A stretch of DNA of 64,000 nt from Phaeacidiphilus oryzae TH49 (GTDB taxonomy: Bacteria > Actinomycetota > Actinomycetes > Streptomycetales > Streptomycetaceae): the NCBI RefSeq assembly GCF_000744815.1, contig NZ_JQMQ01000005.1:2364055-2428054 (forward strand), read 5' to 3'. The translations under genes and the position numbers were made by a program. Under the pieces are notes generated by a model, which ran no database searches, was not told where the DNA came from, and saw nothing but the letters and a program-made list of their open reading frames with translations. Each line of letters starts with the position of its first letter. The stretch's first letter is position 1. This document shows positions 8,478-17,432 of this stretch, piece after piece.

Positions 8478-11315
8478 TCAGCGGTGCGACTGGTACTGGA
8501 CCACCTGCTGGTAGGTGGGCCGGTTCTGCCATTCGATCGTCGGGTCGGTGACGCCGCCCAGCGGTCGCTGGATGATGGCGTCGGCGCACCACTGGTCGCC
8601 GGCGGAGCAGTCCGAGTCGCCCGGGTAGACCTGCTGGAAGGTCGCCGCCGAGGCCTGGCTGAGCGTGCTCAGCAGCACCTGCCTGCACTGCGCGAGGTCG
8701 CCCCCGCCGCAGTACTCGGCCCCGAGGCCGCCCCGCACCGGCTCGCCCAGCACCGCCCGCAGGTCCTTGTCCAGGTAGGAGTACCAGCCGAACTGGAAGG
8801 ACGAGCCCTTGTGCGGGATGGACTCGTTGACGTCGGCCGAGCTACTGCCGCTCGCCGTGGCGTACGGGGTGTCGTCGATCTGCAGCGCGCCGGTGAGCGC
8901 GGTGTACAGCGGCTCGCCGAGGTCCGGCTGGAAGACGCCCTTCACCAGCAGCGGCCACCAGGCGTCCATGGTCTTCACCGCGTCCGAGTCGGCGTACTGC
9001 TTGCTGCCCGGGGCGGTCTCCCGGCGCTGGGTGCCGTCCCGCAGCCAGTTCTGCAGCTCCTGGACGGCGGCCTGCTGCCCGGGGTCGGTCACCGGCTGGC
9101 TGTCCACCACCTTGAGCAGCTCCGGCAGCAGGTACTCGCCGCGCAGGTCGGTGACGGCGGCGTCCTCCATGGCCTGGGTGAGCGAGGCCCGGCTGATCTT
9201 CTGGCCGCTCGCGATCAGCCGCTTCACCCGGGTGTCCAGCAGGTTGGCCCGGTGGATCGAGCCGTCGCCGAAGCCGGCCGAGGAGTAGTCGTCGGCCTGC
9301 TTGTTGTTCCAGGAGACGTAGTAGTCCTGGTCGACGGACTGGGGGTGGGTGGACGCCGGCTCCAGGCCGGTCCAGGCGTACTGCGGTTCGCCCCAGGTCG
9401 GCAGGTCGGGGGCGACGTCGGCCGGGCGGGCCGGGTTGTCGCCCGAGTTGTAGTACGCGATGTGCCGGGAGTCCGCGTAGAACCAGTTGAAGGTGTAGTT
9501 GATGTGCTGCGCCGCCTCCTGGAAGGTCTGCGGGGAGTTCACCGCGGAGGGGTCGTTGAGCATCTGGAAGCCGATGATCGAGTCGACCTCGTGGCCGTAG
9601 GTGGAGCGCAGCGAGGTGTACGCGACCGGGACCCCGCCGACCGTCGCCCTGGACTGCACCAGGCCGTACTTGGTGCGGAACATCACGAGCTTGTAGGAGC
9701 CGGCCGCCGTGTTGTCGGCCAGCGTCGGCGACCAGGAGTCGTCCCGCTCCAGCCGGTCCATCGGGGTGCAGGTGCCGTCGAGGAGGTAGGCGTTCGAGTC
9801 CTTGGTGGCCGGTGAGCCGTCGGTGTTGCAGAGCTTCACCGCGTAGGTGTCGGTGATGTCCTGGCCGGCCGAGGTGGCGCTCCACGAGTAGTCCGGGCCG
9901 CGGCCCAGCTCGACGTAGAAGTTGAGTCCGGCGAAGGCCGCGCCGCGGGCGCTGATCCCGGGGCCCTGGAGCTCCTCCAGCATCAGCAGCTGCGGGGCGA
10001 AGTAGCCGGTCTGCGGCCCGAAGACGGCGACCGGGTGCCCGTCGTCGGTGTACTTGCCGGAGACCACCAGGGCGTTGGACATCCCGTGCTTGGCGGTGAG
10101 GAGGTTCCCGGGCAGCACGCCCTTGTCGTAGACGCCCTTGAGCTTCGCCAACCCCGCGGTGGGCGCGGTGACCCGGGCGGTCTTCTCGGCGGTGGCGGAG
10201 GTCGCCGAGCCGGTCGGGTCGTAGACCTCCTGCTGCGGGGTGACGGAGCCGGGGTCGGGCATGGCCAGACCCTTGGGGTCGGCCGGGTCCTGGGCGTAGG
10301 GGAAGGACTGCCCGTCGTGGAGGGTCTGCACGGCCTCCGGGTCGTTGCGCTCCCGGAAGGCCTCCCAGACCTGATCGCCCTTCGCCACCCCGTACTTGGC
10401 CTCGGCGGCCTCCTTGACCAGCGCGGACTGCACCTCTCCCCCGCCGCCGGAGCCGAACAGCGCGCCGATCACCGAGGCCAGCGCGACCAGGTCGGTGAGC
10501 TTGAAGGGCTGGATCTCCCCGGCGTTGGTGATCGGGTCGATATGACCGGTGAGGTCGTACTCGCCGGGGAAGTACCGGCCCGCGTAGGCCTTCTTGATGT
10601 AGGAGTTGACGCCGTCCACATAGGACTGCGCGTCGGCCAGCGCCTGCTGCCCGCGCGGGCCGGACTGGGCGATGGCGTCGATCTGCTGCTGCAGCTCGTC
10701 CTCGGTGTAGGGCGCCGCCTGCCAGAAGCTCTGCTCCAGCTGCCGGTTGGCGACGGCGCCGCCGGCGAAGCCGGTCAGCTCGCCGCGCCCGACGTGCCGG
10801 AAGAGGTCCATCACCCACAGCCGGTCCTCGGCGGCGGCGTATCCGGCGCCGAACTCGGTGCCGGAGCGGGTGGTCCCGGTGATGTGCGGGACGCCGGTGG
10901 CCTTGTCCCGGACGATGGTCACGTCCGAGCGGGGCTGCTCGCTGCTCTCCACCTGGCCGGCGGGGACGCCGAAGGAGGAGTCGTCGAAGTACTCGGCCAG
11001 GTCCGCGTCGGTGAGCCCGGGGTACCCGTCCGCGAGCGAGGCGTAGGGGCCCAACTGGTCGTCCGTGTGGGCGGGGCGGACGCCGAGCGCGCGGTCGGCG
11101 AGTATCTGGGCCAGGGTGGCGTTGCCGTTCTCACCCGGCGGCAGGATGTCGTTGCAGTGGCCCCCGCAGTAGTCCTGCGCGGCGGCCGGCTGTGCGCCAG
11201 CGGCCGCCGCCCTGGCCGGCGCCTGGGCGCTCGCCTCCGCCGCAGGCAGCGCCACCGCCGCGACCAGTGCGCATACGGCGGCCGCCGCGGCCGCCCTGAA
11301 TCCCCTCCGAGCCAT
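8478..11315 (-). CDS. Secreted penicillin acylase family protein
   Basis: 945 residues, an N-terminal-nucleophile hydrolase of the penicillin/AHL acylase family. A signal peptide (arginine pair, hydrophobic core to about residue 30, Ala-rich cleavage region) indicates export. The precursor should self-cleave into alpha and beta chains: the catalytic Ser is predicted at residue 413 in HGM|SNAL, preceded by a linker peptide and followed by a beta chain of about 530 residues. The alpha part contains the usual VPHITGTTRSGTEFGAGYAA block near residue 142. Substrate (beta-lactam, acyl-homoserine lactone, cyclic lipopeptide) cannot be deduced. GGGAGG precedes the ATG. A palindromic operator-like site lies just upstream. 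Confidence 0.9.
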   Translation of the reverse strand: MARRGFRAAAAAAVCALVAAVALPAAEASAQAPARAAAAGAQPAAAQDYCGGHCNDILPPGENGNATLAQILADRALGVRPAHTDDQLGPYASLADGYPGLTDADLAEYFDDSSFGVPAGQVESSEQPRSDVTIVRDKATGVPHITGTTRSGTEFGAGYAAAEDRLWVMDLFRHVGRGELTGFAGGAVANRQLEQSFWQAAPYTEDELQQQIDAIAQSGPRGQQALADAQSYVDGVNSYIKKAYAGRYFPGEYDLTGHIDPITNAGEIQPFKLTDLVALASVIGALFGSGGGGEVQSALVKEAAEAKYGVAKGDQVWEAFRERNDPEAVQTLHDGQSFPYAQDPADPKGLAMPDPGSVTPQQEVYDPTGSATSATAEKTARVTAPTAGLAKLKGVYDKGVLPGNLLTAKHGMSNALVVSGKYTDDGHPVAVFGPQTGYFAPQLLMLEELQGPGISARGAAFAGLNFYVELGRGPDYSWSATSAGQDITDTYAVKLCNTDGSPATKDSNAYLLDGTCTPMDRLERDDSWSPTLADNTAAGSYKLVMFRTKYGLVQSRATVGGVPVAYTSLRSTYGHEVDSIIGFQMLNDPSAVNSPQTFQEAAQHINYTFNWFYADSRHIAYYNSGDNPARPADVAPDLPTWGEPQYAWTGLEPASTHPQSVDQDYYVSWNNKQADDYSSAGFGDGSIHRANLLDTRVKRLIASGQKISRASLTQAMEDAAVTDLRGEYLLPELLKVVDSQPVTDPGQQAAVQELQNWLRDGTQRRETAPGSKQYADSDAVKTMDAWWPLLVKGVFQPDLGEPLYTALTGALQIDDTPYATASGSSSADVNESIPHKGSSFQFGWYSYLDKDLRAVLGEPVRGGLGAEYCGGGDLAQCRQVLLSTLSQASAATFQQVYPGDSDCSAGDQWCADAIIQRPLGGVTDPTIEWQNRPTYQQVVQYQSHR

Positions 11316-11342
11316 CCCTGCTCCCTCCCGTGAACGGATGAG

Positions 11343-11357
11343 CTGACGATACGTCAG
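11343..11357 (-). promoter_or_regulatory. Palindromic operator-like site upstream of the acylase gene
   Basis: CTGACG-ATA-CGTCAG is a perfect 6-bp inverted repeat with a 3-bp centre, 28-42 bp upstream of the acylase ATG. A related half-site (ACTGACCCGTCGG on the minus strand) lies next to it. The shape is like a TetR-family operator, and the position could overlap the promoter. No regulator gene is adjacent. Confidence 0.45.
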
Positions 11358-11428
11358 TTACCGACGGGTCAGTAGGGGGTGGACGAAGGTTTGATGTCCG
11401 TGGGTCAAGAATGCCCGGAAGAGGCCGG

Positions 11429-14400
11429 TCAGGCCGATTCGCGCAGCCGCTGGCTGATCACCTGGGAGATGCCGTCGCCGCGCATCGAGACGCCGTAGAG
11501 GGCGTCCGCGGACTCCATGGTCAGCTTCTGGTGGGTGATCACGATCAGCTGCGAGGAGTCCCGGAGCTCCTCCATGATCGCGATCAGCCGGCGGAGGTTG
11601 GTCTCGTCCAGCGCAGCCTCGACCTCGTCCATCACGTAGAACGGGCTGGGCCGCGCCTTGAAGATGGCCACCAGCAGGGCGACCGCGGTCAGCGAGCGCT
11701 CACCGCCGGAGAGCAGCGAGAGCCGCTTCACCTTCTTGCCCGGCGGGCGCGCCTCCACCTCGACCCCGGTGGCCAGCATGTCGTCCGGGTCGGTGAGCAC
11801 CAGGCGGCCCTCGCCGCCAGGGAAGAGCCGGGAGAAGACGCCCTCGAACTCCCGGGCGGTGTCCTCGTAGGCCGCGGTGAAGATCTGCTCCACCCGCTCG
11901 TCCACGTCCTTGACGATGCCGAGGAGGTCGCGCTTGGTGGTCTTGAGGTCCTCCAGCTGCTCGCTGAGGAACTTGTGCCGCTCCTCCAGCGCCGCGAACT
12001 CCTCCAGGGCCAGCGGATTCACCTTGCCGAGCTGGGCGTACGCCTTCTCGGCCGCCTTCAGCCGCTTCTCCTGCTCGGCGCGGACGAAGGGGCGGGTCCC
12101 GGCCCCGGCGCCGTCCGCGCCCTCCCCGCCCTCGACGCCTTCGGCGCCCTCTTCGGGGGAGGCCGGGACCGGCTGCTCCGGCCCGTACTCGGCGATCAGC
12201 ACGTCCGCCTCGACGCCGTGCTCCTCCAGCGCCTTGGCCTCCAGCTGCTCGATCCGCAGCCGCTTCTCGGCGCGCAGCACCTCGTCCTTGTGCACCGAGT
12301 CGGTCAGCTTGTCCAGGGTCTCCTTGAGCCCCCGGCCGCGGGAGCGCTGCTGGGCGAGCTCCTGCTCGCGCTCGGCGCGCACCTTCTCGGCGGCGGTACG
12401 GCGGGCGGCGGCGCGTTCGAGGGAGGCCTCGACGAAGACCAGCAGCTGCTGAGCGCCGTCCGCGACGGCCTGCGCGACCCGCGCCTCCTCCGCGCGCCGC
12501 TGGGCCCGCGCGGCGGCCCGGGCACGCGCCTCGCGCTCGGCGCGCGCGCCCCGGTCCAGCGAGTCGGCACGGCCGGACAGCCCCCGCACCCGCTCCTCGT
12601 GGGTACGGACGGCGAGCCTGGCCTCCATCTCGGCCTGGCGGGCGGCGGAGGCCTCCGCGTTGAGGCGGTCCCGCTCGGCGGTGTCCGGCTCCTCGTCCCC
12701 GTCGCCCTGGGCCTCCTCGGCGGCCTCGACCCGGGCGGCCAGCTCCTCCGCCTGCTCGGCGGCCTCGGCGAGGGCCTGCTCGGCCCGCTCGACCGAGGCG
12801 GCCAAGCGGTCGGCCTCGCCGGCGGCGGCCTTGGCGGCTCCGGAGAGCCCGCCGAGCCGCTGGCCGAGCGCGGAGCGCTCCTTCTCGGCGGCGCGGTGAC
12901 GTTTCGCCAACTCCTCGACCCGCTCGCCGAGTTCGCGCTTGCGGGCCTGCGCCTCTGCGAGCGCGGCACGCAGCGACTCGGTCCGCTCCGCCAGCTCGGC
13001 GAGGGCGCTCTCCGCCTCGTCCACGGCGGCCTGCGTCTCCAGCAGCGACGGCGCGCCGCCGGAGCCGCCGCGGGCGAAGCGGGCGCTGAGGACGTCGCCG
13101 TCGGCGGTCACGGCGGTGAGCTCCGGCCGCGCGGCGGCAAGGGCTTCCGCCTCCTCAAGGGTCTCCACGACGACGTAGTCCCGCAGCAGCGCGCGCAAGG
13201 CGCTCAGCAGCTCGGGCGGCGCGGACACGAGCGACTCGGCGTGGCGCGCGCTGCTTCCGGGCGGCAAATCCGGCGCCCCGGATTTCGGCGCCGAAGCCGC
13301 GAAATCAGGGGCGCGGGGAACTGCGCGCCCAGCCGGTCCCCCAGCCGCAGACGGCATCGCCCCGTCACTCGCGGAGTCCGAGGCGGCAGTCTCGGAGGCG
13401 ATCAGCAGCGACGCGCGCCCCGCGTCGTCCTTGCGGAGCAGGCGCAGAGCTCCCGCCGCGGCCGGGATGCCGTTCACCGCGACCGCATCGGCCGCGGCCC
13501 CCAGCGCGGCCGCGATCGCCGTCTCGGCGCCCGGGGCCACCGTCACCAGCTCGGCGGCCGAGCCGAGGAGACCCGCCAGCCGGTCGCCGGCGGCGAGCAG
13601 CGCCCCCGTACCGTCCTTGCGCCGAAGCCCCAGCGCCAGCGCCTCCCGCCGCGCGCCCACCGCCGCGGACTCGCGCTCGGCCCGCGCCAACGCCTCCCGC
13701 GCCGCCGAGACGGCCTCCTCGGAGGCCGCCAGCTCGGCGCGCAGCGCGGCCAGCTCGCCCTCGGCCCCGGCCTCGCCGGTCTCCGCCTCGGAGACCTCCG
13801 CGGCCAGCAGCTCGTACTCCTCCTGCGCGGCGGCGGCGCGCTCCCGCGCCTCGTCCCGCGCCCCGGCCAGCCGGCCGATCTCGGCCTCGGCGCTGGCCAC
13901 CTTGCCGCGGGCGGCGCTGGCCTGCCCCTGCAACCGGGCCAGGCCCTCGCGCCGGTCGGCGATCGCCCGCGCCGCCGCCCTTATCCGCTGCTCCTCCTCG
14001 GTCGCGGCGCGCTCAAGCTCGGCCCGCCGCTCGACCGTCTCGGCCAGCGCGTACTGGGCCTCCTCCAGCGCCTCCTGGAGCGCGGCCTCCTCCTCGCGGA
14101 TCCGCTCGGCCTCGCGCTCCATCTCCTCCGGGTCGCGCCCGCGCCGCTCCTCGACGGCCGGCGCGGAGGCGTGCCGGACCTTCGCCTCGGCCAGCCCGAC
14201 CGTCCCGCGCACCCGCTCCGCCAGCGAGGACAGCGCGAACCAGGCCTCCCGGGCCCGCTCCACCCGCGGCCCCAGCTGCCCGAGCTGCGCCTCCAGCACG
14301 GCCTCCCGCCGCTGGGCGCCGGCCAGCTCCTGTTCGACCCCGTCCCGGCGGACCCGCAGCGCCATCTCGTCCGCGACCTCGGCCTCCACCGCCCGGCGCA

Positions 14401-15109
14401 GGGTCAGCAGGTCGTCGGCGAGCAGCCGCAGCCGGGCGTCGCGCAGATCGGCCTGGATCACCGCGGCCCTGCGGGCGATGGCGGCCTGCCGCCCGAGCGG
14501 CTTCAGCTGCCGCCGCAGCTCCCCGACCAGGTCGTTGACCCTGGTCAGATTGCCCTCCATGGCGTCCAGCTTCCGCAGCGCCTTCTCTTTCCGCTTGCGG
14601 TGCTTGAGTACGCCGGCGGCCTCCTCGATGAACGCCCGCCGACCGGTCGGATCGGCGTGCAGCACCGAGTCCAGCTGCCCCTGGCCGACGATGACGTGCA
14701 TCTCCCGGCCGATGCCGGAGTCCGAGAGCAGCTCCTGGATGTCCAGCAGCCGGCAGGTGTCGCCGTTGATCGCGTACTCGCTGCCGCCGTTGCGGAACAT
14801 CGTCCGCGAGATGGTGACCTCGGCGTAGTCGATGGGCAGCGCGCCGTCGGTGTTGTCGATGGTGAGCGCCACCTCGGCGCGGCCGAGCGGGGCCCGCCCG
14901 GACGTGCCGGCGAAGATGACGTCCTCCATCTTGCCGCCGCGCAGCGATTTGGCGCCCTGCTCACCCATGACCCAGGAAAGGGCGTCCACCACATTCGACT
15001 TGCCGGAGCCGTTCGGCCCGACCACGCAGGTGATTCCGGGCTCGAAGCGCAGGGTGGTGGCGGAGGCGAAGGACTTGAACCCGCGCAGGGTGAGGCTTTT
15101 CAGGTGCAC
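11429..15109 (-). CDS. smc: Chromosome partition protein SMC
   Basis: 1226 residues, somewhat longer than the roughly 1190 I recall for Streptomyces SMC. It compacts and segregates chromosomes. Walker A GPNGSGKS lies at residues 31-38; long Glu/Arg/Ala-rich coiled coils flank the hinge (about 500-690); the ABC signature LLSGGERS is near 1133 and Walker B YVMDEVEAALD near 1162. The GTG start follows AGGGGAG by 7 nt. Oddity: residues about 573-617, inside the hinge, are a low-complexity Ser/Ala/Pro stretch whose DNA contains a copy of the dispersed extragenic repeat (see 13305-13334), read in frame. Confidence 0.97.
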   Translation of the reverse strand: MHLKSLTLRGFKSFASATTLRFEPGITCVVGPNGSGKSNVVDALSWVMGEQGAKSLRGGKMEDVIFAGTSGRAPLGRAEVALTIDNTDGALPIDYAEVTISRTMFRNGGSEYAINGDTCRLLDIQELLSDSGIGREMHVIVGQGQLDSVLHADPTGRRAFIEEAAGVLKHRKRKEKALRKLDAMEGNLTRVNDLVGELRRQLKPLGRQAAIARRAAVIQADLRDARLRLLADDLLTLRRAVEAEVADEMALRVRRDGVEQELAGAQRREAVLEAQLGQLGPRVERAREAWFALSSLAERVRGTVGLAEAKVRHASAPAVEERRGRDPEEMEREAERIREEEAALQEALEEAQYALAETVERRAELERAATEEEQRIRAAARAIADRREGLARLQGQASAARGKVASAEAEIGRLAGARDEARERAAAAQEEYELLAAEVSEAETGEAGAEGELAALRAELAASEEAVSAAREALARAERESAAVGARREALALGLRRKDGTGALLAAGDRLAGLLGSAAELVTVAPGAETAIAAALGAAADAVAVNGIPAAAGALRLLRKDDAGRASLLIASETAASDSASDGAMPSAAGGPAGRAVPRAPDFAASAPKSGAPDLPPGSSARHAESLVSAPPELLSALRALLRDYVVVETLEEAEALAAARPELTAVTADGDVLSARFARGGSGGAPSLLETQAAVDEAESALAELAERTESLRAALAEAQARKRELGERVEELAKRHRAAEKERSALGQRLGGLSGAAKAAAGEADRLAASVERAEQALAEAAEQAEELAARVEAAEEAQGDGDEEPDTAERDRLNAEASAARQAEMEARLAVRTHEERVRGLSGRADSLDRGARAEREARARAAARAQRRAEEARVAQAVADGAQQLLVFVEASLERAAARRTAAEKVRAEREQELAQQRSRGRGLKETLDKLTDSVHKDEVLRAEKRLRIEQLEAKALEEHGVEADVLIAEYGPEQPVPASPEEGAEGVEGGEGADGAGAGTRPFVRAEQEKRLKAAEKAYAQLGKVNPLALEEFAALEERHKFLSEQLEDLKTTKRDLLGIVKDVDERVEQIFTAAYEDTAREFEGVFSRLFPGGEGRLVLTDPDDMLATGVEVEARPPGKKVKRLSLLSGGERSLTAVALLVAIFKARPSPFYVMDEVEAALDETNLRRLIAIMEELRDSSQLIVITHQKLTMESADALYGVSMRGDGISQVISQRLRESA
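13305..13334. repeat. Dispersed repeat arm embedded in the smc coding sequence
   Basis: The core caggggcgcggggaactg followed by cgcgccc is the same as the left arm of the intergenic repeat at 30143. Here it lies inside smc and is translated on the minus strand as AGRAVPRAPDF, within the hinge. Neighbouring bases (about 13265-13303) form further small palindromes such as AAATCCGG-CGCC-CCGGATTT. Confidence 0.85.
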
Positions 15110-15424
15110 GCGCCGACTCCCCTTGCCCGCTCGCCCTTCCCGGATGCCTCCTCGTGCCGGATGCAGGGCCGGATTCCTCCCCGGACTCTATCCGGCGGCG
15201 GAGCGGGAAGCGGCCACCGACAGTCAACACACCGTCAACTCCCGGTTTCACCAAGGCCGGTAAGGGGCATCGAAGCCTTGAGAAGCGAACAGCGGGGCAG
15301 CACGGCGAGCGGGGGAACCACAGAAACGGCCCGGAAGACGGAAGGGACGCCACTAGGGCGTCCCTTGCAGAAACTCGGCGGAAGCCGCCGCCTGATCGTC
15401 GATGACGTCAACGACGACGTCGGA
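15110..15424. other. Intergenic region upstream of smc
   Basis: About 315 bp. It contains the smc promoter region and the terminator of the small upstream gene (15342-15366). No open frame here has normal codon use. Confidence 0.5.
15342..15366 (-). terminator. Terminator of the small coiled-coil gene
   Basis: A perfect 10-bp stem AAGGGACGCC / GGCGTCCCTT with a 5-nt loop, about 60 bp downstream of the stop codon of the 67-residue gene and upstream of smc. Confidence 0.6.
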
Positions 15425-15628
15425 TCAGGTCAGGGCCGGCTCCGCCTGGGTCACGTCGATGTCGTTGAACATCTGCTCGTGCTCCGCGACGGCCGACAGC
15501 GTCTCGTTCTCAGCCCGTACCCGGCTGAGCTCGGACTCGAGGTCCTGGACACGCTGCTGAAGACGTCGCATCTCGGCGAGCAGTCGCGGGTCGGGGCCGC
15601 CGACGTAACCGAGAAGCGCCTTTGCCAT
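15425..15628 (-). CDS. Small conserved coiled-coil protein
   Basis: 67 residues starting MAKALLGYVGG. The middle part (RLLAEMRRLQQRVQDLESEL and onwards) is a predicted coiled coil with leucines in heptad spacing; the tail is acidic and ends QAEPALT. The ATG at 15628 was chosen because GGAGG stands 10 nt upstream; the frame is open for ten more residues without a better start. I recognise it as a small protein common in Streptomyces in this neighbourhood but know of no function. It has its own terminator. Confidence 0.75.
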   Translation of the reverse strand: MAKALLGYVGGPDPRLLAEMRRLQQRVQDLESELSRVRAENETLSAVAEHEQMFNDIDVTQAEPALT

Positions 15629-16037
15629 GATGAAGGGTCCTCCACGCTGAGTGACCAACCTATGAAAGGTAGGGTCTAGAGGGTCCGCACCCTTTGCTTG
15701 GCTTCGCTCACCGGGTCGGGGCTTGCCGATCGCGAAGCGGAAGGCTAGGGTGCGCGGGCTTTCAGCGTCTCACCAAACGCCGAAAGGGTCAACACGATCA
15801 CTGCGTGCGACCGCGACCCCTCTACCCGTTCGGCGGTATCCTCACGCCCGGGCGGCGGCTCTCGCACCCTCGCGACGCCCGTTTCCGGTCTTCCCCGTCG
15901 GTCTCGACCGGGGTAACAGCGGCGTTGCGATCACTGATGGTGTGGAGTGAACCACGGTGGGGCGCGGAACGCAACCACATGACGGCGGCAGTTGCCTTTA
16001 TCGCCACCCGCTCTTCGGCACGCCGTCCTTGGACGAA
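15629..16037. other. Intergenic region, no gene recognised
   Basis: About 410 bp between the small coiled-coil gene and acylphosphatase, with lower GC than its surroundings. Open frames here have poor codon use and no ribosome-binding site. It probably contains the promoter of the coiled-coil gene. Confidence 0.4.
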
Positions 16038-16319
16038 TCACCGAATGGCGAATCCCTGGTAGCCGCCCTCGGCGACGGCCCATATCTCGGTGACCCCGTC
16101 CACCCGGCCCGGGGTCCCGCCCCCGCGGAGCAGGTCGAGCAGTTCCTCGCAGCGCTGCTGGGCGCCCTCGGCGACGACCTGGACCCGGCCGTCCGAGAGG
16201 TTGGAGGCGTAGCCGGTCAGCCCGCCGAGTTCGAGCGCGCGGGCCCGCGTCCACCAGCGGAAGCCGACGCTCTGCACCCGACCGCGCACCCAGGCGGTCA
16301 TCCGCACCTGCTCGTCCAT
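16038..16319 (-). CDS. acyP: Acylphosphatase
   Basis: 93 residues, the family length. Hydrolyses acyl-phosphates. The phosphate-binding loop with the catalytic arginine, [13 protein letters not shown], lies at about residues 10-22, and the catalytic asparagine is in [17 protein letters not shown] near residue 41. The ATG at 16319 begins the conserved domain; the open frame extends upstream with no domain sequence. Lies in the usual smc-acylphosphatase neighbourhood. Confidence 0.93.
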   Translation of the reverse strand: MDEQVRMTAWVRGRVQSVGFRWWTRARALELGGLTGYASNLSDGRVQVVAEGAQQRCEELLDLLRGGGTPGRVDGVTEIWAVAEGGYQGFAIR

Positions 16320-16483
16320 GGCGGACAGCCTATGTGCTCGGGGAAACGTTCTCCCGTACCGTCCCTCCCACCCGCCACGCCGGGATGCCGTACAGTCCTG
16401 ACACTGCGTCGGCACACCGCGCCGACGACCGCGTCGGCGGGGCACCAAGAGGGCGGACGGGGGCTGGGAGGGCAGCATCAGCC

Positions 16484-17377
16484 ATGGCGCGACATGCACG
16501 TACCTCACGCGGGAACGGCCGTCGTACCACCCGTGGCCACCGAGCCCGCCACGGCCGTGACGCCACCGGCCGGATAGTCCCGGCCACGTTCCAGCCCGCC
16601 CGGATCGCGCTGGTCGCGGGGTGCACCCTGCTGGCCGCCGGGGCGGGGGGCGTCTTCAGCGGAGCCCTGCCGGCCCCGCCGGGGCTGCCCAAGAGCCTGC
16701 TGGTCGCCGGCGATCCGGCGGCCTCGTACGGCAACCCGCTGCCGACCGGGCGGCAGGACACGGCGGCCCGTACCCCCTCCACCGGCTCCTCCCGCACGGC
16801 CGGGCGTCCGAGCCGCTCGGGCCCTGCGGGCGGTCCGGCGCCCTCCGCCGCGCCCGCCTCCCCGGCCTCCGCCAGCGCCTCGCCGAGCGGCGGCGGGGCC
16901 GCTGCGAGCAGCACCGCGCCGGGCGCCGCCCCGTCGGTCTCCGCGAGCGCCTCCGCGGCGCCCGGCCCGGGGGCGCCCGGCCGCGCCTCCGCCGCGCAGG
17001 CGGCCGCGGCGGAGGCCGAGGTGCTGCGGCTGGTCAACGGGGAGCGCGCCAGGCACGGCTGCGGCAGCCTCGCCGACTCCGCGGCGCTCACCGGCCTGGC
17101 CTCCGCGCTCAGCGGGGAGATGGCCGCCCAGGGTGTCCTCGGCCACACCGACCCGTCCGGCCGCTCGCCGTGGCAGCGGGCCGCGCAGGCCGGGATCACC
17201 AACCTCGGCGGGGAGAACATCGCCCGCGGCCAGCCGACGCCGCAGGCCGTGATGGCGGCCTGGATGAAGAGCCCGGGGCATCGCGCCAACATCCTGGACT
17301 GCTCCTACCACTCCCTCGGGGTGGGCGTCGCCTACGGCCCGGACGGGCCCTGGTGGACCGAGGACTTCGGCTTCTGA
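16484..17377 (+). CDS. CAP (SCP/PR-1) domain protein, membrane-anchored or secreted
   Basis: 297 residues. A basic N-terminus ([14 protein letters not shown]) precedes one hydrophobic segment (about residues 48-68), then a long Ser/Ala/Pro-rich linker, then a CAP domain from about residue 175 to the end with [14 protein letters not shown], the histidine-containing [19 protein letters not shown] and [11 protein letters not shown]. Extracellular CAP proteins of bacteria resemble Bacillus YkwD; their activity is not settled. The start is the last ATG before the membrane segment; GGGAGG is about 12 nt upstream, rather far. An earlier ATG at 16334 would add an implausible N-terminus overlapping the acylphosphatase promoter. 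Confidence 0.85.
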   Translation: MARHARTSRGNGRRTTRGHRARHGRDATGRIVPATFQPARIALVAGCTLLAAGAGGVFSGALPAPPGLPKSLLVAGDPAASYGNPLPTGRQDTAARTPSTGSSRTAGRPSRSGPAGGPAPSAAPASPASASASPSGGGAAASSTAPGAAPSVSASASAAPGPGAPGRASAAQAAAAEAEVLRLVNGERARHGCGSLADSAALTGLASALSGEMAAQGVLGHTDPSGRSPWQRAAQAGITNLGGENIARGQPTPQAVMAAWMKSPGHRANILDCSYHSLGVGVAYGPDGPWWTEDFGF

Positions 17378-17432
17378 ACCTCGCCGCCTTGTGGAGATAC
17401 GGTAAGGTCCCGGCGCTGTGGAGTGGATACCT

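Noticed and set aside
11411-15679. 1422-residue frame on the plus strand across smc
   Set aside because: Antisense shadow of smc caused by extreme GC bias; composition Arg/Gly/Leu with no motifs.
15694-16062. 122-residue plus-strand frame between the coiled-coil gene and acylphosphatase
   Set aside because: No ribosome-binding site, poor third-position GC, no recognisable sequence, and it overlaps the acylphosphatase end.
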